Assembly: GCF_013032505.1 (NCBI RefSeq)
Contig: NZ_WQCG01000003.1
Location: forward strand, 248,001 to 312,000
DNA length: 64,000 bases
Reading direction: 5' to 3'
Origin: Ruegeria atlantica
GTDB taxonomy: Bacteria > Pseudomonadota > Alphaproteobacteria > Rhodobacterales > Rhodobacteraceae
Below the pieces are notes generated by a model. The model searched no databases. It worked only from the letters and a program-made list of their open reading frames with translations, and was not told where the DNA came from. Below, one piece after another: positions 52,606 to 61,709 of this stretch. A program made the position numbers and the translations under genes. The first letter of the stretch is position 1; every line of letters begins with the position of its first letter.

Positions 52606-52818
52606 ATGGCTGCACTGGACACAACCCGCACCACCACTGGCTCATTCGGCCTCGTTGGCCGTATCGGCGCATATTTCGCATCGGTCGTGAACGCCGTTGT
52701 CGAATGGAATGACGCCCGTGTGACACGTAACACGCTGAGCGGTCTGACGGATCGCGAACTGGAAGATATCGGACTGTGCCGTGGCGATATTGACGTCGTG
52801 GCCGAAGGTCGTCGTTAA
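52606..52818 (+). CDS. DUF1127 (YjiS-like) small protein
   Basis: The 70-residue protein ends with the DUF1127 signature, residues about 36-68: WNDARVTRNTLSGLTDRELEDIGLCRGDI, with the conserved LxxLxDReLxDIGLxRxdI pattern. The N-terminus has an amphipathic helix (LVGRIGAYFASVVNAVV). Such proteins are often RNA-binding or involved in stress and metabolism adaptation in alphaproteobacteria; the role here is not known. A good AAGGA site precedes the ATG and a strong terminator follows, so it is probably a well-expressed single-gene unit. Confidence 0.88.
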   Translation: MAALDTTRTTTGSFGLVGRIGAYFASVVNAVVEWNDARVTRNTLSGLTDRELEDIGLCRGDIDVVAEGRR

Positions 52819-52872
52819 GATTTAACGCACCACCCACTCATATGCCCCTTCCCTCCCTCGGGGGCAAAGCAG

Positions 52873-52907
52873 AACGCCGCGCATGCAGAATGCGCGGCGT
52901 TTCTGTT
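52873..52907 (+). terminator. Rho-independent terminator after the DUF1127 gene
   Basis: AACGCCGCGCAT (52873-52884) pairs with ATGCGCGGCGTT (52890-52901), a perfect 12-bp stem with a 5-nt loop, followed by TCTGTT. It lies 55 bp past the stop and 16 bp from the convergent membrane-protein gene, so it may serve both. Confidence 0.82.
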
Positions 52908-52922
52908 ACATCTGCCCTGATT

Positions 52923-53267
52923 TTAAGGAAGAAGCCCCGCCAGTTGTTGCGAAAGCATCAGCGAAACCGGGTCGATTTGCATCACCCACGCACCCGCTTT
53001 TTCAACCGAGGTGCCTTCGTTCAATGCATCAACCCTGTACTGATAGCCCGATGGGCCAAGGCTTGTCAGTAAGAACGTCTTGAACGCGAACAACCCAAGC
53101 AGGCACATGAGAAGAAACTTCAGGGGCAAAGCTGACTTCACCCTTTGTGGTTTCATCACAACCAGCCCGTCCTTGCGCATCGTCGCGCGATAGCCACGGC
53201 TTAGTTTAGCATGTTTCTTGTTCAGGCGATTAACGCGCTGATCGAATTCAAGTTGTTTTCCCGTCAT
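52923..53267 (-). CDS. Small single-helix membrane protein of unknown function
   Basis: I do not recognise a family. From ATG 53267 the product has 114 residues: a basic N-terminal cytoplasmic stretch (RVNRLNKKHAKLSRGYRATM), one transmembrane segment (LPLKFLLMCLLGLFAFKTFLLT near residues 68-88), and a C-terminal part with MQIDPVSLMLSQQLAGLL. The longer frame to 53327 is less likely. It is transcribed alone, convergent to the DUF1127 gene. Confidence 0.72.
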   Translation of the reverse strand: MTGKQLEFDQRVNRLNKKHAKLSRGYRATMRKDGLVVMKPQRVKSALPLKFLLMCLLGLFAFKTFLLTSLGPSGYQYRVDALNEGTSVEKAGAWVMQIDPVSLMLSQQLAGLLP

Positions 53268-53370
53268 GGCAGCCTCCAAAACCGCCCCCCGATTCCAGGT
53301 TAAGACGGTAAAAACAGAATGCGACAAAATCGAGGCGAAATTCCAGAAAGCTCCAGCAAATGGCCTAGAT

Positions 53371-54243
53371 TTAGCCCTGTTTGCTTAATATTAGCGTCGT
53401 CCACTCACCAATTTGGTCTTTTCTTGCTAAATTGAACCCGTTTTGTAGATAAACAGAAACCACGTCATCGGCTTGTTCGTTAAGGATTCCGGACAAAACC
53501 GCATAGCCTCCGACACGCAGATTCGCTGCGATTTCGGGGGCCAAAGCAACAAGGGGACCCTTGAGGATATTTGCGAAAATCAGATCGTAAGGCGCGATCG
53601 CGCCCAACTCAGGATGATCAAATCCAGCCGCTTCCACGCAACGGACTTCGCCTGCCATTCCATTTGCCTTCAGGTTGGCCTCGGCGACATCAACAGCCAC
53701 CTGATCGATATCACTGGCGATGATCTCGCCTTCCCAGACTCGGGCTGCCGCCATGGCCAGCACGGCCGTTCCGCAGCCGATATCGGCCACTTTCGTGGCC
53801 GTGAATCCGTCATTCAGAAGATGATCCAGCGCCTTCAGACACCCCAAAGTGGTCCCGTGGTGACCAGTGCCAAAGGCCATTGCAGCCTCGATCAGCAAAG
53901 GGATACGTCCTTCGGGCAATTTGTCGGCATCGTGGCTGCCATAGACAAAGAACCGCCCTGCTTCGACCGGGGCCAATTCCCGGCGCACATGGGCCACCCA
54001 ATCCGTTTCAGGTAGTTCTGACACTACGAAAGGCTTCGCCTCAAACGCGGCGGCCAGAACGGCCAGCGCGGTTTCGTCCGGCGTTTCCGTGAAATACCCG
54101 CCAACTTCCCACAGGCCGGAACCGTCCTCTACCTCAAAGACGCCAACACCAGTGGGTTCCGGATCCAGTCGCTCCATCGCTTCGCCCAGCCCTTCGGCAG
54201 ATTTTTTACCGGTCAACGTGGTCAGCGCAGTGAATGTGGGCAT
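53371..54243 (-). CDS. prmA: Ribosomal protein L11 methyltransferase
   Basis: PrmA trimethylates L11 using S-adenosylmethionine. From ATG 54243 the protein has 290 residues. The SAM-binding region is VADIGCGTAVLAMAAARVW near residue 155, slightly changed from GCGTG to GCGTA. IASDIDQVAVDVAEANLKANG follows, then DLIFANILKGPLVALAPEIA, the N-I/P-L catalytic region. The N-terminal substrate domain is present (FFVYGSHDADKLPEGRIPLLIEAAMAFGTGHHGTT). It lies 66 bp after the MFS transporter start-side gap, read leftward. Confidence 0.93.
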   Translation of the reverse strand: MPTFTALTTLTGKKSAEGLGEAMERLDPEPTGVGVFEVEDGSGLWEVGGYFTETPDETALAVLAAAFEAKPFVVSELPETDWVAHVRRELAPVEAGRFFVYGSHDADKLPEGRIPLLIEAAMAFGTGHHGTTLGCLKALDHLLNDGFTATKVADIGCGTAVLAMAAARVWEGEIIASDIDQVAVDVAEANLKANGMAGEVRCVEAAGFDHPELGAIAPYDLIFANILKGPLVALAPEIAANLRVGGYAVLSGILNEQADDVVSVYLQNGFNLARKDQIGEWTTLILSKQG

Positions 54244-54309
54244 GGGGGCCTCCTGTATCAATTGACACAGCGCCTATGGCGATGGCCCGCCAAGGTCAAG
54301 CTTTGGCGC

Positions 54310-55542
54310 CTATTCAGCTGGCGCTGCTGCGTATTTCGACAGGATCGTTTCGTTCCCTGGTTCCGGGTGACGTGGGATCAGCAAAGACAAACCCAGCGAG
54401 ATCATCGCCATCGCAGCGGCAAGCGCAAAGACGGCGCCCGGCGAGATAACCCACAGCAGACCCAAAAGCGCCGGCAAGAACACAGCGGCAATATGGTTGA
54501 TGGTAAAGGCCACTGCAGCCGTCGGTGCGATATCCGCAGGATCGGCGATCTTTTGGAAGTAGGTCTTCAACGCGAGTGCCAACGCAAACAGTACATGGTC
54601 GATCACATACAGAGTTGCGGCCAACACGACGCCCCAACCGAACCAATAGACCCCGCCATAGGCTGCGAAGACGATCGCCAGGCCGGCATATTCGAAGATC
54701 AGCGTGCGGCGTTCACCAAACATCGATACGGCCTTGCCCAACATCGGAGCCGCCGCCATGTTGATCACCAGATTGATCAGATAGAGGCTGGTCAGTTCGT
54801 GAACTTCAAACCCGAACTTCTCGACCATCATAAAGCCCGCGAACACGACAAAGATCTGACGTCGTGCACCGGCCATGAATTGCAGCGCGTAATACAACCA
54901 GTAACGACGGCGCAGGACCAGTTTTTTTGTCTGCGGAGTTGGGGCATCAAATTGCGGATACGCAAACAGACAGAACAGCGCCAGCAAGGTAGTCACACCG
55001 CCAGCGGCCATGAAAACAAGGTTGTAGGACAGATCAAACCGGTCCCATGTGAGAACGATCAGGCCATAGACCACGGCTGTCGCGGCGGACCCCATGGCAA
55101 CCAACCAACCCAAAACCTGCGGTGCGCGGTCCTTAGGCAGCCATTGAAGCTGCAACGATTGGTTCACCGTTTCGTAGTAGTGAAACCCGATCGAGCTGAA
55201 GAGAGTGACAAACAGCAACCCACCAAGGCTGGGGAACCATGCGGTAACCGCAGTCGCCACGCCCAGCATCATCAGCGAGATCATCGCCAATACCTGCTCG
55301 CGCACAAAAATGATTACCGCGATTACGCCAACGGCTAGGAAACCAGGGATTTCACGCACCGTGTGCAGCAATCCGATGTCCGCTCCATCGAAATTCGCCA
55401 CTTCGATGACGAAGTTGTTCAGCAACGCGCTCCACCCGTTGAAGGCGATGGGCATGGTCAGCGCCATCATGAACAGGAGCGTCACTGGGCGACGCCAGAA
55501 CGGAAGGCTCTGCGCCTCGGATAGGGGCATTGGTTTCAGCAT
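54310..55542 (-). CDS. MFS-family transporter
   Basis: The 410-residue protein has 11-12 predicted transmembrane helices in two bundles, beginning RRPVTLLFMMALTMPIAFNGWSAL and with a central basic loop (PQTKKLVLRRRYWLYY) near residue 205. The sequence GLLHTVREIPGFLAVGVIAVIIFVREQ near residue 55 and FLPALLGLLWVISPGAVF near residue 365 fit the major facilitator superfamily. No substrate signature is visible. It is on the minus strand between priA and prmA, with 79 bp before it. Confidence 0.87.
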   Translation of the reverse strand: MLKPMPLSEAQSLPFWRRPVTLLFMMALTMPIAFNGWSALLNNFVIEVANFDGADIGLLHTVREIPGFLAVGVIAVIIFVREQVLAMISLMMLGVATAVTAWFPSLGGLLFVTLFSSIGFHYYETVNQSLQLQWLPKDRAPQVLGWLVAMGSAATAVVYGLIVLTWDRFDLSYNLVFMAAGGVTTLLALFCLFAYPQFDAPTPQTKKLVLRRRYWLYYALQFMAGARRQIFVVFAGFMMVEKFGFEVHELTSLYLINLVINMAAAPMLGKAVSMFGERRTLIFEYAGLAIVFAAYGGVYWFGWGVVLAATLYVIDHVLFALALALKTYFQKIADPADIAPTAAVAFTINHIAAVFLPALLGLLWVISPGAVFALAAAMAMISLGLSLLIPRHPEPGNETILSKYAAAPAE

Positions 55543-55621
55543 GGGACTCCTCTACGCCCATTTTTTGTTTTTGGCGAGAGGGAAGCAGCGCGCGCACAGT
55601 GGGTCTGCGCTGATGCAGAGA

Positions 55622-57817
55622 TCAGTAGAAGCTCTGTGGGTCGATATCCACGGTTAATCGCAGGTCGCCCTTAAGACGCAAGGGCGCGATCCATCGTGCG
55701 ATTGCATCTTGAATTGGTGCACCTTTCGGGGCTTTGACCAGCAATCGCACACGGTGTCGGCCACGAATGCGGGCGATGGGGGCTGGAGCCGGTCCAAAGA
55801 CCTGCGCCCCGATATCACGCAGGGGTGCATCGTTGCGGGCCATCGCATTTCCAATATCGAACACCGGTCCCACCTCGGGTCCGGACAGGACAATCCCCGC
55901 CATTCGTCCATAAGGTGGTACACCAGCCGCCTGCCGCCCGGCAGCCTCGGCCTTCCAGAAGCCTTCCTCATCCCCGGACAAGATCGCACGGATGACCGGG
56001 TGCTCGGGCTGGAACGTTTGCAACAGCGCTTGCCCTGGCTTATCCGCCCGGCCTGCGCGGCCTGCAACCTGGCGCATCAATTGGAACGTCCGTTCAGCGG
56101 CGCGTAAATCAGCGCCGTGGAGGCTGAGATCGGCGTCGATCACACCGACCAGAGTCAGCTTGGGAAAGTTATGCCCTTTGGCGACCAACTGCGTCCCGAT
56201 GATGATATCCGCGTCGCCTTGGGCAATCTCTTCGATCTTGGCTTTCAGGGCCCGGGCCGATCCGAACAGATCAGAGCTCAGCATCGCGATCTTCGCTTCG
56301 GGAAAGGTCGTTTCGGCCTCTTCGGCCAGACGCTCAATTCCTGGCCCGACCGGGGCCAGTTTCCCCTCGACCCCGCACGAAGGGCATTCCTCGGGCATCG
56401 GCTTGGTCTCACCGCATTGATGACACATCAGCCGTTTCAAGAAGCGGTGCTCAACCATCCGGGCGTCGCAATGATCACAGGCGATCTGTTCCCCGCAAGC
56501 CCGACACAATGTCACCGGCGCATAGCCACGTCGGTTAATAAACAACAGCGATTGCTCGCCCCTCTCGATCCGTTGCCGCACAGCCTGCCGCAGCGACGGA
56601 GAAATCCATGTTCCCGGCTGCATTTGTTCAGCGCGCATATCGATTGGCTTCATCTCGGGCAGGACAGCAGCACCGAAGCGCGAAGTCAGATCAACCCGTT
56701 CGTATTTGCCCGCCTCGGCATTTGCCCAGCTTTCCAGCGAAGGCGTCGCGCTGGCCAATATCACCCGCGCGCCGCAAATAGCGGACCGCAGCACGGCCAT
56801 GTCCCGCGCGCTGTAATGCACACCGTCTTCTTGTTTGTAAGAAGTGTCGTGTTCCTCATCTACCACCACGAGACCAAGATTTCGAAATGGAAGGAATAGG
56901 GCCGAGCGCGCGCCGATCACCATCTGAGCATCCCCCTGCCCGACCATCCGCCAGACCCGGCGGCGTTCCGTCATGGTCGCGCCTGAATGCCACTCCGCCG
57001 GGCGCGCACCGAACCGCGCCTCCACCCGCGTAAGAAACTCCGCTGTCAGCGCAATCTCAGGCAGCAAGACCAACGCCTGTTTTCCCATGCGCAGCGCCTC
57101 GGCCACCGCCTCCAGATATACTTCGGTCTTGCCCGAGCCCGTAACGCCTTTTAGCAGCGTTGTTCCATATTCTCCGGACCGTTGACCTTCATGAAGTTTC
57201 TGAACCGCAGCCGCCTGATCCTTGGTCAGCGCCTTGCCAGGCAGATCCGGATCCAGATGCGGATAGGGTAAGTCCCTTGGGCTGTCCTCTTCCCGAACTG
57301 CGCCCTGCTTGACCAACCCTTTGACAACCGAAGACGTCACACCGGCCTGTTCTGCAAGTTCTTTCAGGGTGAAAGCCAGTCCACCATAATCACGCAAAAC
57401 CTCCAGCACACGCGTCCGGGCGTCGGTCATTCGATCCGGCTCGCCAGTTCCCAGCCGGTAGATTTTGCGCATCGACGGTGGGTCACCCAACCCCGGCGCC
57501 CGGGTTGCCAAACGCAACATCGCAGGCATCGGCGTCAGCGTATAATCGGCGACCTTCCCCAGAAACAGGCGCATCTCTTCGCGCATTGGCGCGACCTCAA
57601 GCACGCGGATTATCGACCGCGCCTTGTTCAGATCGAACCCACCTTGCCCCGGGCCCCAAACAACACCCAGAACTTTTCGTGGCCCCAGCGGAACCTCAAC
57701 AAACGCGCCCAGAAAACAACCACCCTCGGGCGCCTTGTAGTCCAGCGTCCGGTCCAGGGGCTGTGTGGTCAGGACCGCCACCAGCTCACCTTGGTCAAAA
57801 TACTCCTGAGTGCTCAC
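55622..57817 (-). CDS. priA: Primosomal replication protein N' (PriA helicase)
   Basis: PriA restarts stalled forks by loading the replisome. The 731-residue protein has Walker A GVTGSGKTEVYLEAV near residue 227 and DEEH (VVVDEEHDTSYKQEDGVHY) near residue 318. Two zinc sites with eight cysteines (CRACGEQIACDHCD and CHQCGETKPMPEECPSCG) are near residues 440-485, and helicase motif V-VI is in GRAGRADKPGQALLQTF. The start is a GTG at 57817 (MSTQEYFDQG). It is convergent with nothing and diverges from the transaldolase gene. Confidence 0.96.
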   Translation of the reverse strand: MSTQEYFDQGELVAVLTTQPLDRTLDYKAPEGGCFLGAFVEVPLGPRKVLGVVWGPGQGGFDLNKARSIIRVLEVAPMREEMRLFLGKVADYTLTPMPAMLRLATRAPGLGDPPSMRKIYRLGTGEPDRMTDARTRVLEVLRDYGGLAFTLKELAEQAGVTSSVVKGLVKQGAVREEDSPRDLPYPHLDPDLPGKALTKDQAAAVQKLHEGQRSGEYGTTLLKGVTGSGKTEVYLEAVAEALRMGKQALVLLPEIALTAEFLTRVEARFGARPAEWHSGATMTERRRVWRMVGQGDAQMVIGARSALFLPFRNLGLVVVDEEHDTSYKQEDGVHYSARDMAVLRSAICGARVILASATPSLESWANAEAGKYERVDLTSRFGAAVLPEMKPIDMRAEQMQPGTWISPSLRQAVRQRIERGEQSLLFINRRGYAPVTLCRACGEQIACDHCDARMVEHRFLKRLMCHQCGETKPMPEECPSCGVEGKLAPVGPGIERLAEEAETTFPEAKIAMLSSDLFGSARALKAKIEEIAQGDADIIIGTQLVAKGHNFPKLTLVGVIDADLSLHGADLRAAERTFQLMRQVAGRAGRADKPGQALLQTFQPEHPVIRAILSGDEEGFWKAEAAGRQAAGVPPYGRMAGIVLSGPEVGPVFDIGNAMARNDAPLRDIGAQVFGPAPAPIARIRGRHRVRLLVKAPKGAPIQDAIARWIAPLRLKGDLRLTVDIDPQSFY

Positions 57818-57907
57818 CGCATATCCTTGGGTCAGGGGGTTTCAGCATGGGTCTCTTTGAGGTAAAGCCATCCGCGACCAAGGCCAACCCATCAAAGGAC
57901 TGCCCGC

Positions 57908-58561
57908 ATGAAATTCTTCGTAGACACAGCCGAGATCGACGCCATCGCCGAACTTAACGATCTGGGCATGGTGGACGGTGTGACCACCAACCCTTCGCTG
58001 ATCCTGAAATCAGGTCGCGACATTCTGGAAGTAACCAAAGAGATCTGTGATCTGGTCGACGGCCCTGTCTCGGCCGAAGTCGTGGCCACCGAAGCCGAAG
58101 ATATGATCGCCGAAGGCCGCAAGCTGGCCAAGATTGCACCGAACATTGCTGTTAAAGTGCCACTCACATGGGCCGGTCTGAAAACCTGCAAAACGCTCAG
58201 CGACGAAGGCCAGATGGTTAACGTGACGCTCTGCTTCTCGACCAATCAGGCAATTCTGGCCGCAAAAGCGGGCGCTACCTTCATCTCGCCATTTATCGGG
58301 CGTCTGGATGACATCAACCTTGATGGTATGGACCTGATCGCAGACATCCGTCAGGTTTATGACAATTACGGGTACGAGACCGAAATCCTGGCGGCTTCAA
58401 TCCGCACCGTGAACCACGTCACCGACAGCGCCCGCATCGGCGCCGACGTGATCACGGCACCTCCAGCGGTCATCAAGAAACTGGCTGACCACCCGCTGAC
58501 CGACAAAGGCTTGGAAACCTTCCTGGCCGACTGGGCCAAGACCGGTCAGAAAATCCTCTAA
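57908..58561 (+). CDS. tal: Transaldolase (TalC/FSA-like class)
   Basis: The 217-residue protein is a short-form transaldolase or fructose-6-phosphate aldolase of the pentose phosphate pathway. The Schiff-base lysine is K83 in [13 protein letters not shown], and the start [30 protein letters not shown] and [14 protein letters not shown] are typical. Short-form enzymes are decamers and may act as true transaldolases; activity cannot be separated by sequence alone. It is expressed alone, with two hairpins after the stop. Confidence 0.93.
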   Translation: MKFFVDTAEIDAIAELNDLGMVDGVTTNPSLILKSGRDILEVTKEICDLVDGPVSAEVVATEAEDMIAEGRKLAKIAPNIAVKVPLTWAGLKTCKTLSDEGQMVNVTLCFSTNQAILAAKAGATFISPFIGRLDDINLDGMDLIADIRQVYDNYGYETEILAASIRTVNHVTDSARIGADVITAPPAVIKKLADHPLTDKGLETFLADWAKTGQKIL

Positions 58562-58575
58562 GCATTTGCGCGACC

Positions 58576-58638
58576 GCGCGGCACCGCCAGGTGCCGCGCC
58601 CGGCCCAACTGCCAAGCCTTGATCTTTGATCAAGGTTT
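58576..58638 (+). terminator. Two hairpins after the transaldolase gene
   Basis: GCGCGGCACC (58576-58585) pairs with GGTGCCGCGC (58590-58599), a 10-bp stem with a 4-nt loop, followed by no T run. A second, CCTTGATC (58617-58624) with GATCAAGG (58628-58635), is followed by TTTCG. The second palindrome looks FNR-like but has a 5-nt spacer. Together they probably end tal before the DUF484 gene. Confidence 0.5.
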
Positions 58639-58755
58639 CGCAGGCGGGAGCCATTCGCAACAACTGGAATGAAATGCACTGCCAATGCATTTTTTCCAAG
58701 GAAACCGCTAAAACTCGTGTTATAAGCCCCTCAACAAAAAAAGACCGAGCGGGAC

Positions 58756-59463
58756 ATGAGCAGCAACACCAAACTCAAGGATAACTTGCGCGCCGCGATT
58801 CTGGCCGAACCAGACGCCGTGTTGGACGACAAGGACCTGATGCAGGCCCTTGTAACCGCCAACGAGCAGGCGCGCGGTGACAACGTCATCGATTTGCGCG
58901 GCATCGCCATGCAGCGGCTCGAGGAACGACTGGACAGGCTGGAAGATACACACCGGTCAGTCATCGCCGCTGCATACGAAAACCTCGCGGGCACAAATCA
59001 GGTTCATCGCGCGATCATCCGCATGCTGGAACCGGCCGAATTCGAAGACTTCCTGCGCACGCTCGGCACGGATGTGGCCGAAATCCTGCGTGTTGATCGG
59101 GTCAAACTGATTTTGGAATCCACGGCCACGCAGGAAGACCCCGCCATAGACACATTGGGCGGTGTTCTGTCCGTTGTCGAACCCGGTTTCGTAGACAACT
59201 ACCTGACCTTCGACCGCAGCGGGCCAGCCCGCGACGTGGTGCTACGCGAGATCCTCCACCCGACTCACAGAATTTTCGGAGCCAACGCGGATCACCTGCG
59301 GTCAGAGGCCTGCCTGAGATTGGATCTGGGCGATGGCCGCCTTCCGGGCATGATCGTGATGAGCGCGCGGGACCGCAATCACTTCTCGCCGCAATTGGGC
59401 ACCGACCTTCTTTCATTCTTCGCTGGCGTCTTTGAACGTTCGATGCGCCACTGGCTGTCGTGA
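58756..59463 (+). CDS. DUF484 family protein
   Basis: The 235-residue protein matches DUF484, a GAF-like domain family found directly upstream of xerC in many proteobacteria. It has a coiled-coil N-terminus (RGIAMQRLEERLDRLEDTHRSVIAAAYEN), then the GAF-like part (ILRVDRVKLILES, VVEPGFVDNYLTF, EACLRLDLGDGRLPGMIVMSARDRNHFSPQLGTDLLSFFAGVFE). Its TGA overlaps the xerC GTG start (GTGA at 59460-59463). Function is not known. Confidence 0.9.
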   Translation: MSSNTKLKDNLRAAILAEPDAVLDDKDLMQALVTANEQARGDNVIDLRGIAMQRLEERLDRLEDTHRSVIAAAYENLAGTNQVHRAIIRMLEPAEFEDFLRTLGTDVAEILRVDRVKLILESTATQEDPAIDTLGGVLSVVEPGFVDNYLTFDRSGPARDVVLREILHPTHRIFGANADHLRSEACLRLDLGDGRLPGMIVMSARDRNHFSPQLGTDLLSFFAGVFERSMRHWLS

Positions 59464-60380
59464 GCCTGATCTCACCCGCCTGCCGCGACGCGTTACAACA
59501 TTGGCTGGACAGCTTGAGCGCGCTGGCGGGGCGATCGGAAAACACGCAGGCCGCCTATCGCGGTGATGTCACCGAGTTTCTGTCATTCATGACGCTGCAC
59601 CACAATGAACGTCAGGGACTGGCCCCGCTGGCCCGGATCACCGTGTCTGACATGCGCGCATGGATGGCCGATCAGCGCGGTGCAGGAGTTGGCGCGCGCT
59701 CACTGGCGCGAAAACTCTCAGCGGTCAAAAGCTTCTACCGCTGGCTGTCCGAGCGTGAAGGCTTTGAACCCACCGCCGTTCTGTCCACACGCGCTCCAAA
59801 ATTCACCAAGAAACTCCCCCGACCGCTGGCAGAAGACGCCGCTCGAGCGATGATCGACACGGTCGAATTGCAGTCAACCAACGATTGGATCTCGGCCCGC
59901 GACGTCGCTGTGGTCACGCTGCTCTATGGGTGTGGCCTACGGATCTCCGAGGCATTGTCCCTGACAGGACGCGACGCTCCATTGCCGGACAGCCTGCGCA
60001 TTTTGGGAAAGGGTGATAAGGAACGCATCGTTCCTGTTATTCCGGCGGCCCGCACCGCCGTTGAGCGTTACCTGCAGCTCTGCCCTCACCCACAGTCCCG
60101 GGACAAGGCTCTGTTTCGCGGTGTACGTGGTGGTGCTCTCAATCCTCGCGCGATTCAGGGTGTGATGGCCAAGGCCCGGATGCAACTTGGCCTGCCGGCA
60201 ACCGCCACGCCGCACGCATTGCGGCACAGTTTTGCCACCCACCTACTATCGGCCGGCGGCGATCTGCGCGCCATTCAGGAGTTATTGGGCCATGCTTCGC
60301 TGTCCACCACTCAGGCCTATACGGCCGTTGACACCGCCCGGCTGATGGAAGTCTACAACCGCGCCCACCCCAAGGCTTAA
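59460..60380 (+). CDS. xerC: Tyrosine recombinase XerC
   Basis: XerC with XerD resolves chromosome dimers at dif. The 306-residue protein has an N-terminal SAM-like core-binding domain (SENTQAAYRGDVTEFLSFM) and the catalytic set: R161 in GCGLRISEAL, Lys in GKGDKERIVP, HALRHSFATHLLSAGGDLRAIQELLGHASLSTTQ, and the nucleophile Y287. The GTG start overlaps the DUF484 stop. It is a chromosomal household recombinase rather than a mobile-element integrase, as no phage or integron gene is near. Confidence 0.94.
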   Translation: MSLISPACRDALQHWLDSLSALAGRSENTQAAYRGDVTEFLSFMTLHHNERQGLAPLARITVSDMRAWMADQRGAGVGARSLARKLSAVKSFYRWLSEREGFEPTAVLSTRAPKFTKKLPRPLAEDAARAMIDTVELQSTNDWISARDVAVVTLLYGCGLRISEALSLTGRDAPLPDSLRILGKGDKERIVPVIPAARTAVERYLQLCPHPQSRDKALFRGVRGGALNPRAIQGVMAKARMQLGLPATATPHALRHSFATHLLSAGGDLRAIQELLGHASLSTTQAYTAVDTARLMEVYNRAHPKA

Positions 60381-60466
60381 TTCCGATTCACCCGTTGACG
60401 TCCGGAATTCAACACTGGCCGGGCTTTTAGTTTGCATCTGCAGCGCGCATCGTCCAAGAGACACAA

Positions 60467-61162
60467 ATGACAATAAAACTCAAAGCCCTTTCCGTACATC
60501 TGTTCACCGCGACTGGTGCCGTCTTTGCAATGCTGGCCATGCTCGCGGCCGTCGAAGAAAAATGGAGCTTGATGTATTTATGGCTGGTGATCTCGTTCAT
60601 CGTCGACGGTATCGACGGTCCGCTTGCGCGCCATTACCACGTCAAAAAGAACGCGCCCGAATTTGACGGCGTTCTGCTGGACCTGATCATCGACTATTTG
60701 ACCTATGTCTTCATCCCGGCCTTCGCATTGTTCAAATCGGGGCTGATGGATGGTTGGACCGGGTGGTTTGCAATCATCGTGATCACTTTCGGCAGCGCCA
60801 TGTATTTCGCGGATACGCGGATGAAGACCAAGGACAACTCTTTCTCTGGGTTTCCGGGCTGCTGGAACATGTTCGTCATCGTGATCTTCGCGCTGGAACC
60901 CAATTTTTGGGTGATCTTGCTGCTGGTATCGCTGTTGTCGCTGGCAATGTTCTTGCCATTGAAATTCATTCACCCGGTGCGAACGGAACGCTGGCGTAAC
61001 GTCTCACTGCCGATTGCATTCGCCTGGACGTTTTTCGCTGGGTGGGCAGCATGGGTCGACTTTCACCCAGAAAGCTGGGCGCATTGGGGTCTGGTTATAA
61101 CCAGCCTCTACCTGGTTTCGGCGGGCATCGCACAGCAGTTGATCCCGCAACGCAACAGCTAG
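60467..61162 (+). CDS. pcs: Phosphatidylcholine synthase
   Basis: Pcs joins choline directly to CDP-diacylglycerol to make phosphatidylcholine, a bacterial-specific route. The 231-residue protein has about eight helices and the CDP-alcohol phosphotransferase signature in modified form: DGIDGPLARHY near residue 48, then FDGVLLDLIIDY near residue 66 (GxxxDxxxD). The middle of the protein has GCWNMFVIVIFALEPNFWVILLLV. It is likely an inner-membrane enzyme using choline from the environment. It is a single gene between xerC and a Gre-like gene. Confidence 0.9.
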   Translation: MTIKLKALSVHLFTATGAVFAMLAMLAAVEEKWSLMYLWLVISFIVDGIDGPLARHYHVKKNAPEFDGVLLDLIIDYLTYVFIPAFALFKSGLMDGWTGWFAIIVITFGSAMYFADTRMKTKDNSFSGFPGCWNMFVIVIFALEPNFWVILLLVSLLSLAMFLPLKFIHPVRTERWRNVSLPIAFAWTFFAGWAAWVDFHPESWAHWGLVITSLYLVSAGIAQQLIPQRNS

Positions 61163-61165
61163 GGG

Positions 61166-61633
61166 TTACAGGACTTCCTCAACCTCAAACTCGGTCCCGT
61201 TGTGAGTGAACACATCGCCTTCTTGTAAACCGGTCATGGCTAGGAAAATCGGGCTCTGGGTTGAAATCCCCATATAGGTCTTGCCGTCCACATCAAACCG
61301 CGTGGTCGAAACACAGACGACGAACCGACGATTGTTGAACTTGACCACTGCGCCTGGTTGAACCCGGTCTGTCAGGCTGAAATCCGTGTTTTCGATCACA
61401 TCAATCTTGGCGTGATGCGCATGAACGGGTGCATCAAATGCCGCCGCCAGATCCGCATTTTCGCGCGAGGCAGCAATATCATCCTTATCGTGGCCTTCGC
61501 GGTCATCCAGCTGCGAGTCCTTCAAAAAGGCATCGTAATGTGCCTGCGCGGTTGCCAGTTCCTGTTCTTCCAGCGACATCAAGCGGTCAATGATGGCCTT
61601 TTTGCGAGCGGCCGGGTCTGTATGGGCAGTCAT
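61166..61633 (-). CDS. GreA/GreB-family transcription-elongation-like factor
   Basis: The 155-residue protein (ATG 61633) has the size of GreA (about 158). Its N-terminal half is helical and charged (RKKAIIDRLMSLEEQELATA, then DDREGHDKDDIAASRENADL) and would form the coiled coil that enters the RNA polymerase channel. The C-terminal half resembles the Gre FKBP-like domain, ending GISTQSPIFLAMTGLQEGDVFTHN and EFEVEEVL, like GreA's SPIARGLIGKxxGD. It is divergent, and the tip residues need alignment. Rnk-like anti-Gre function is the alternative. It overlaps nothing and is read leftward, ending 4 bp from pcs. Confidence 0.78.
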   Translation of the reverse strand: MTAHTDPAARKKAIIDRLMSLEEQELATAQAHYDAFLKDSQLDDREGHDKDDIAASRENADLAAAFDAPVHAHHAKIDVIENTDFSLTDRVQPGAVVKFNNRRFVVCVSTTRFDVDGKTYMGISTQSPIFLAMTGLQEGDVFTHNGTEFEVEEVL

Positions 61634-61709
61634 GCAATGCGGTCCTTCAAATTCAGTAACTGATATAGGTTGGGCCGCGAACACGTGGATTGCAACTGGT
61701 TTTCGCGGA

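Noticed and set aside
54262-55338. A 358-codon plus-strand frame over the MFS gene
   Set aside because: Charged, Gln/His-rich product antisense to a clear membrane transporter.
58617-58635. CCTTGATCTTTGATCAAGG as an FNR box
   Set aside because: The spacing between TTGAT and ATCAA is 5, not 4, and it lies downstream of tal as a hairpin with a short T run; a terminator is more likely.
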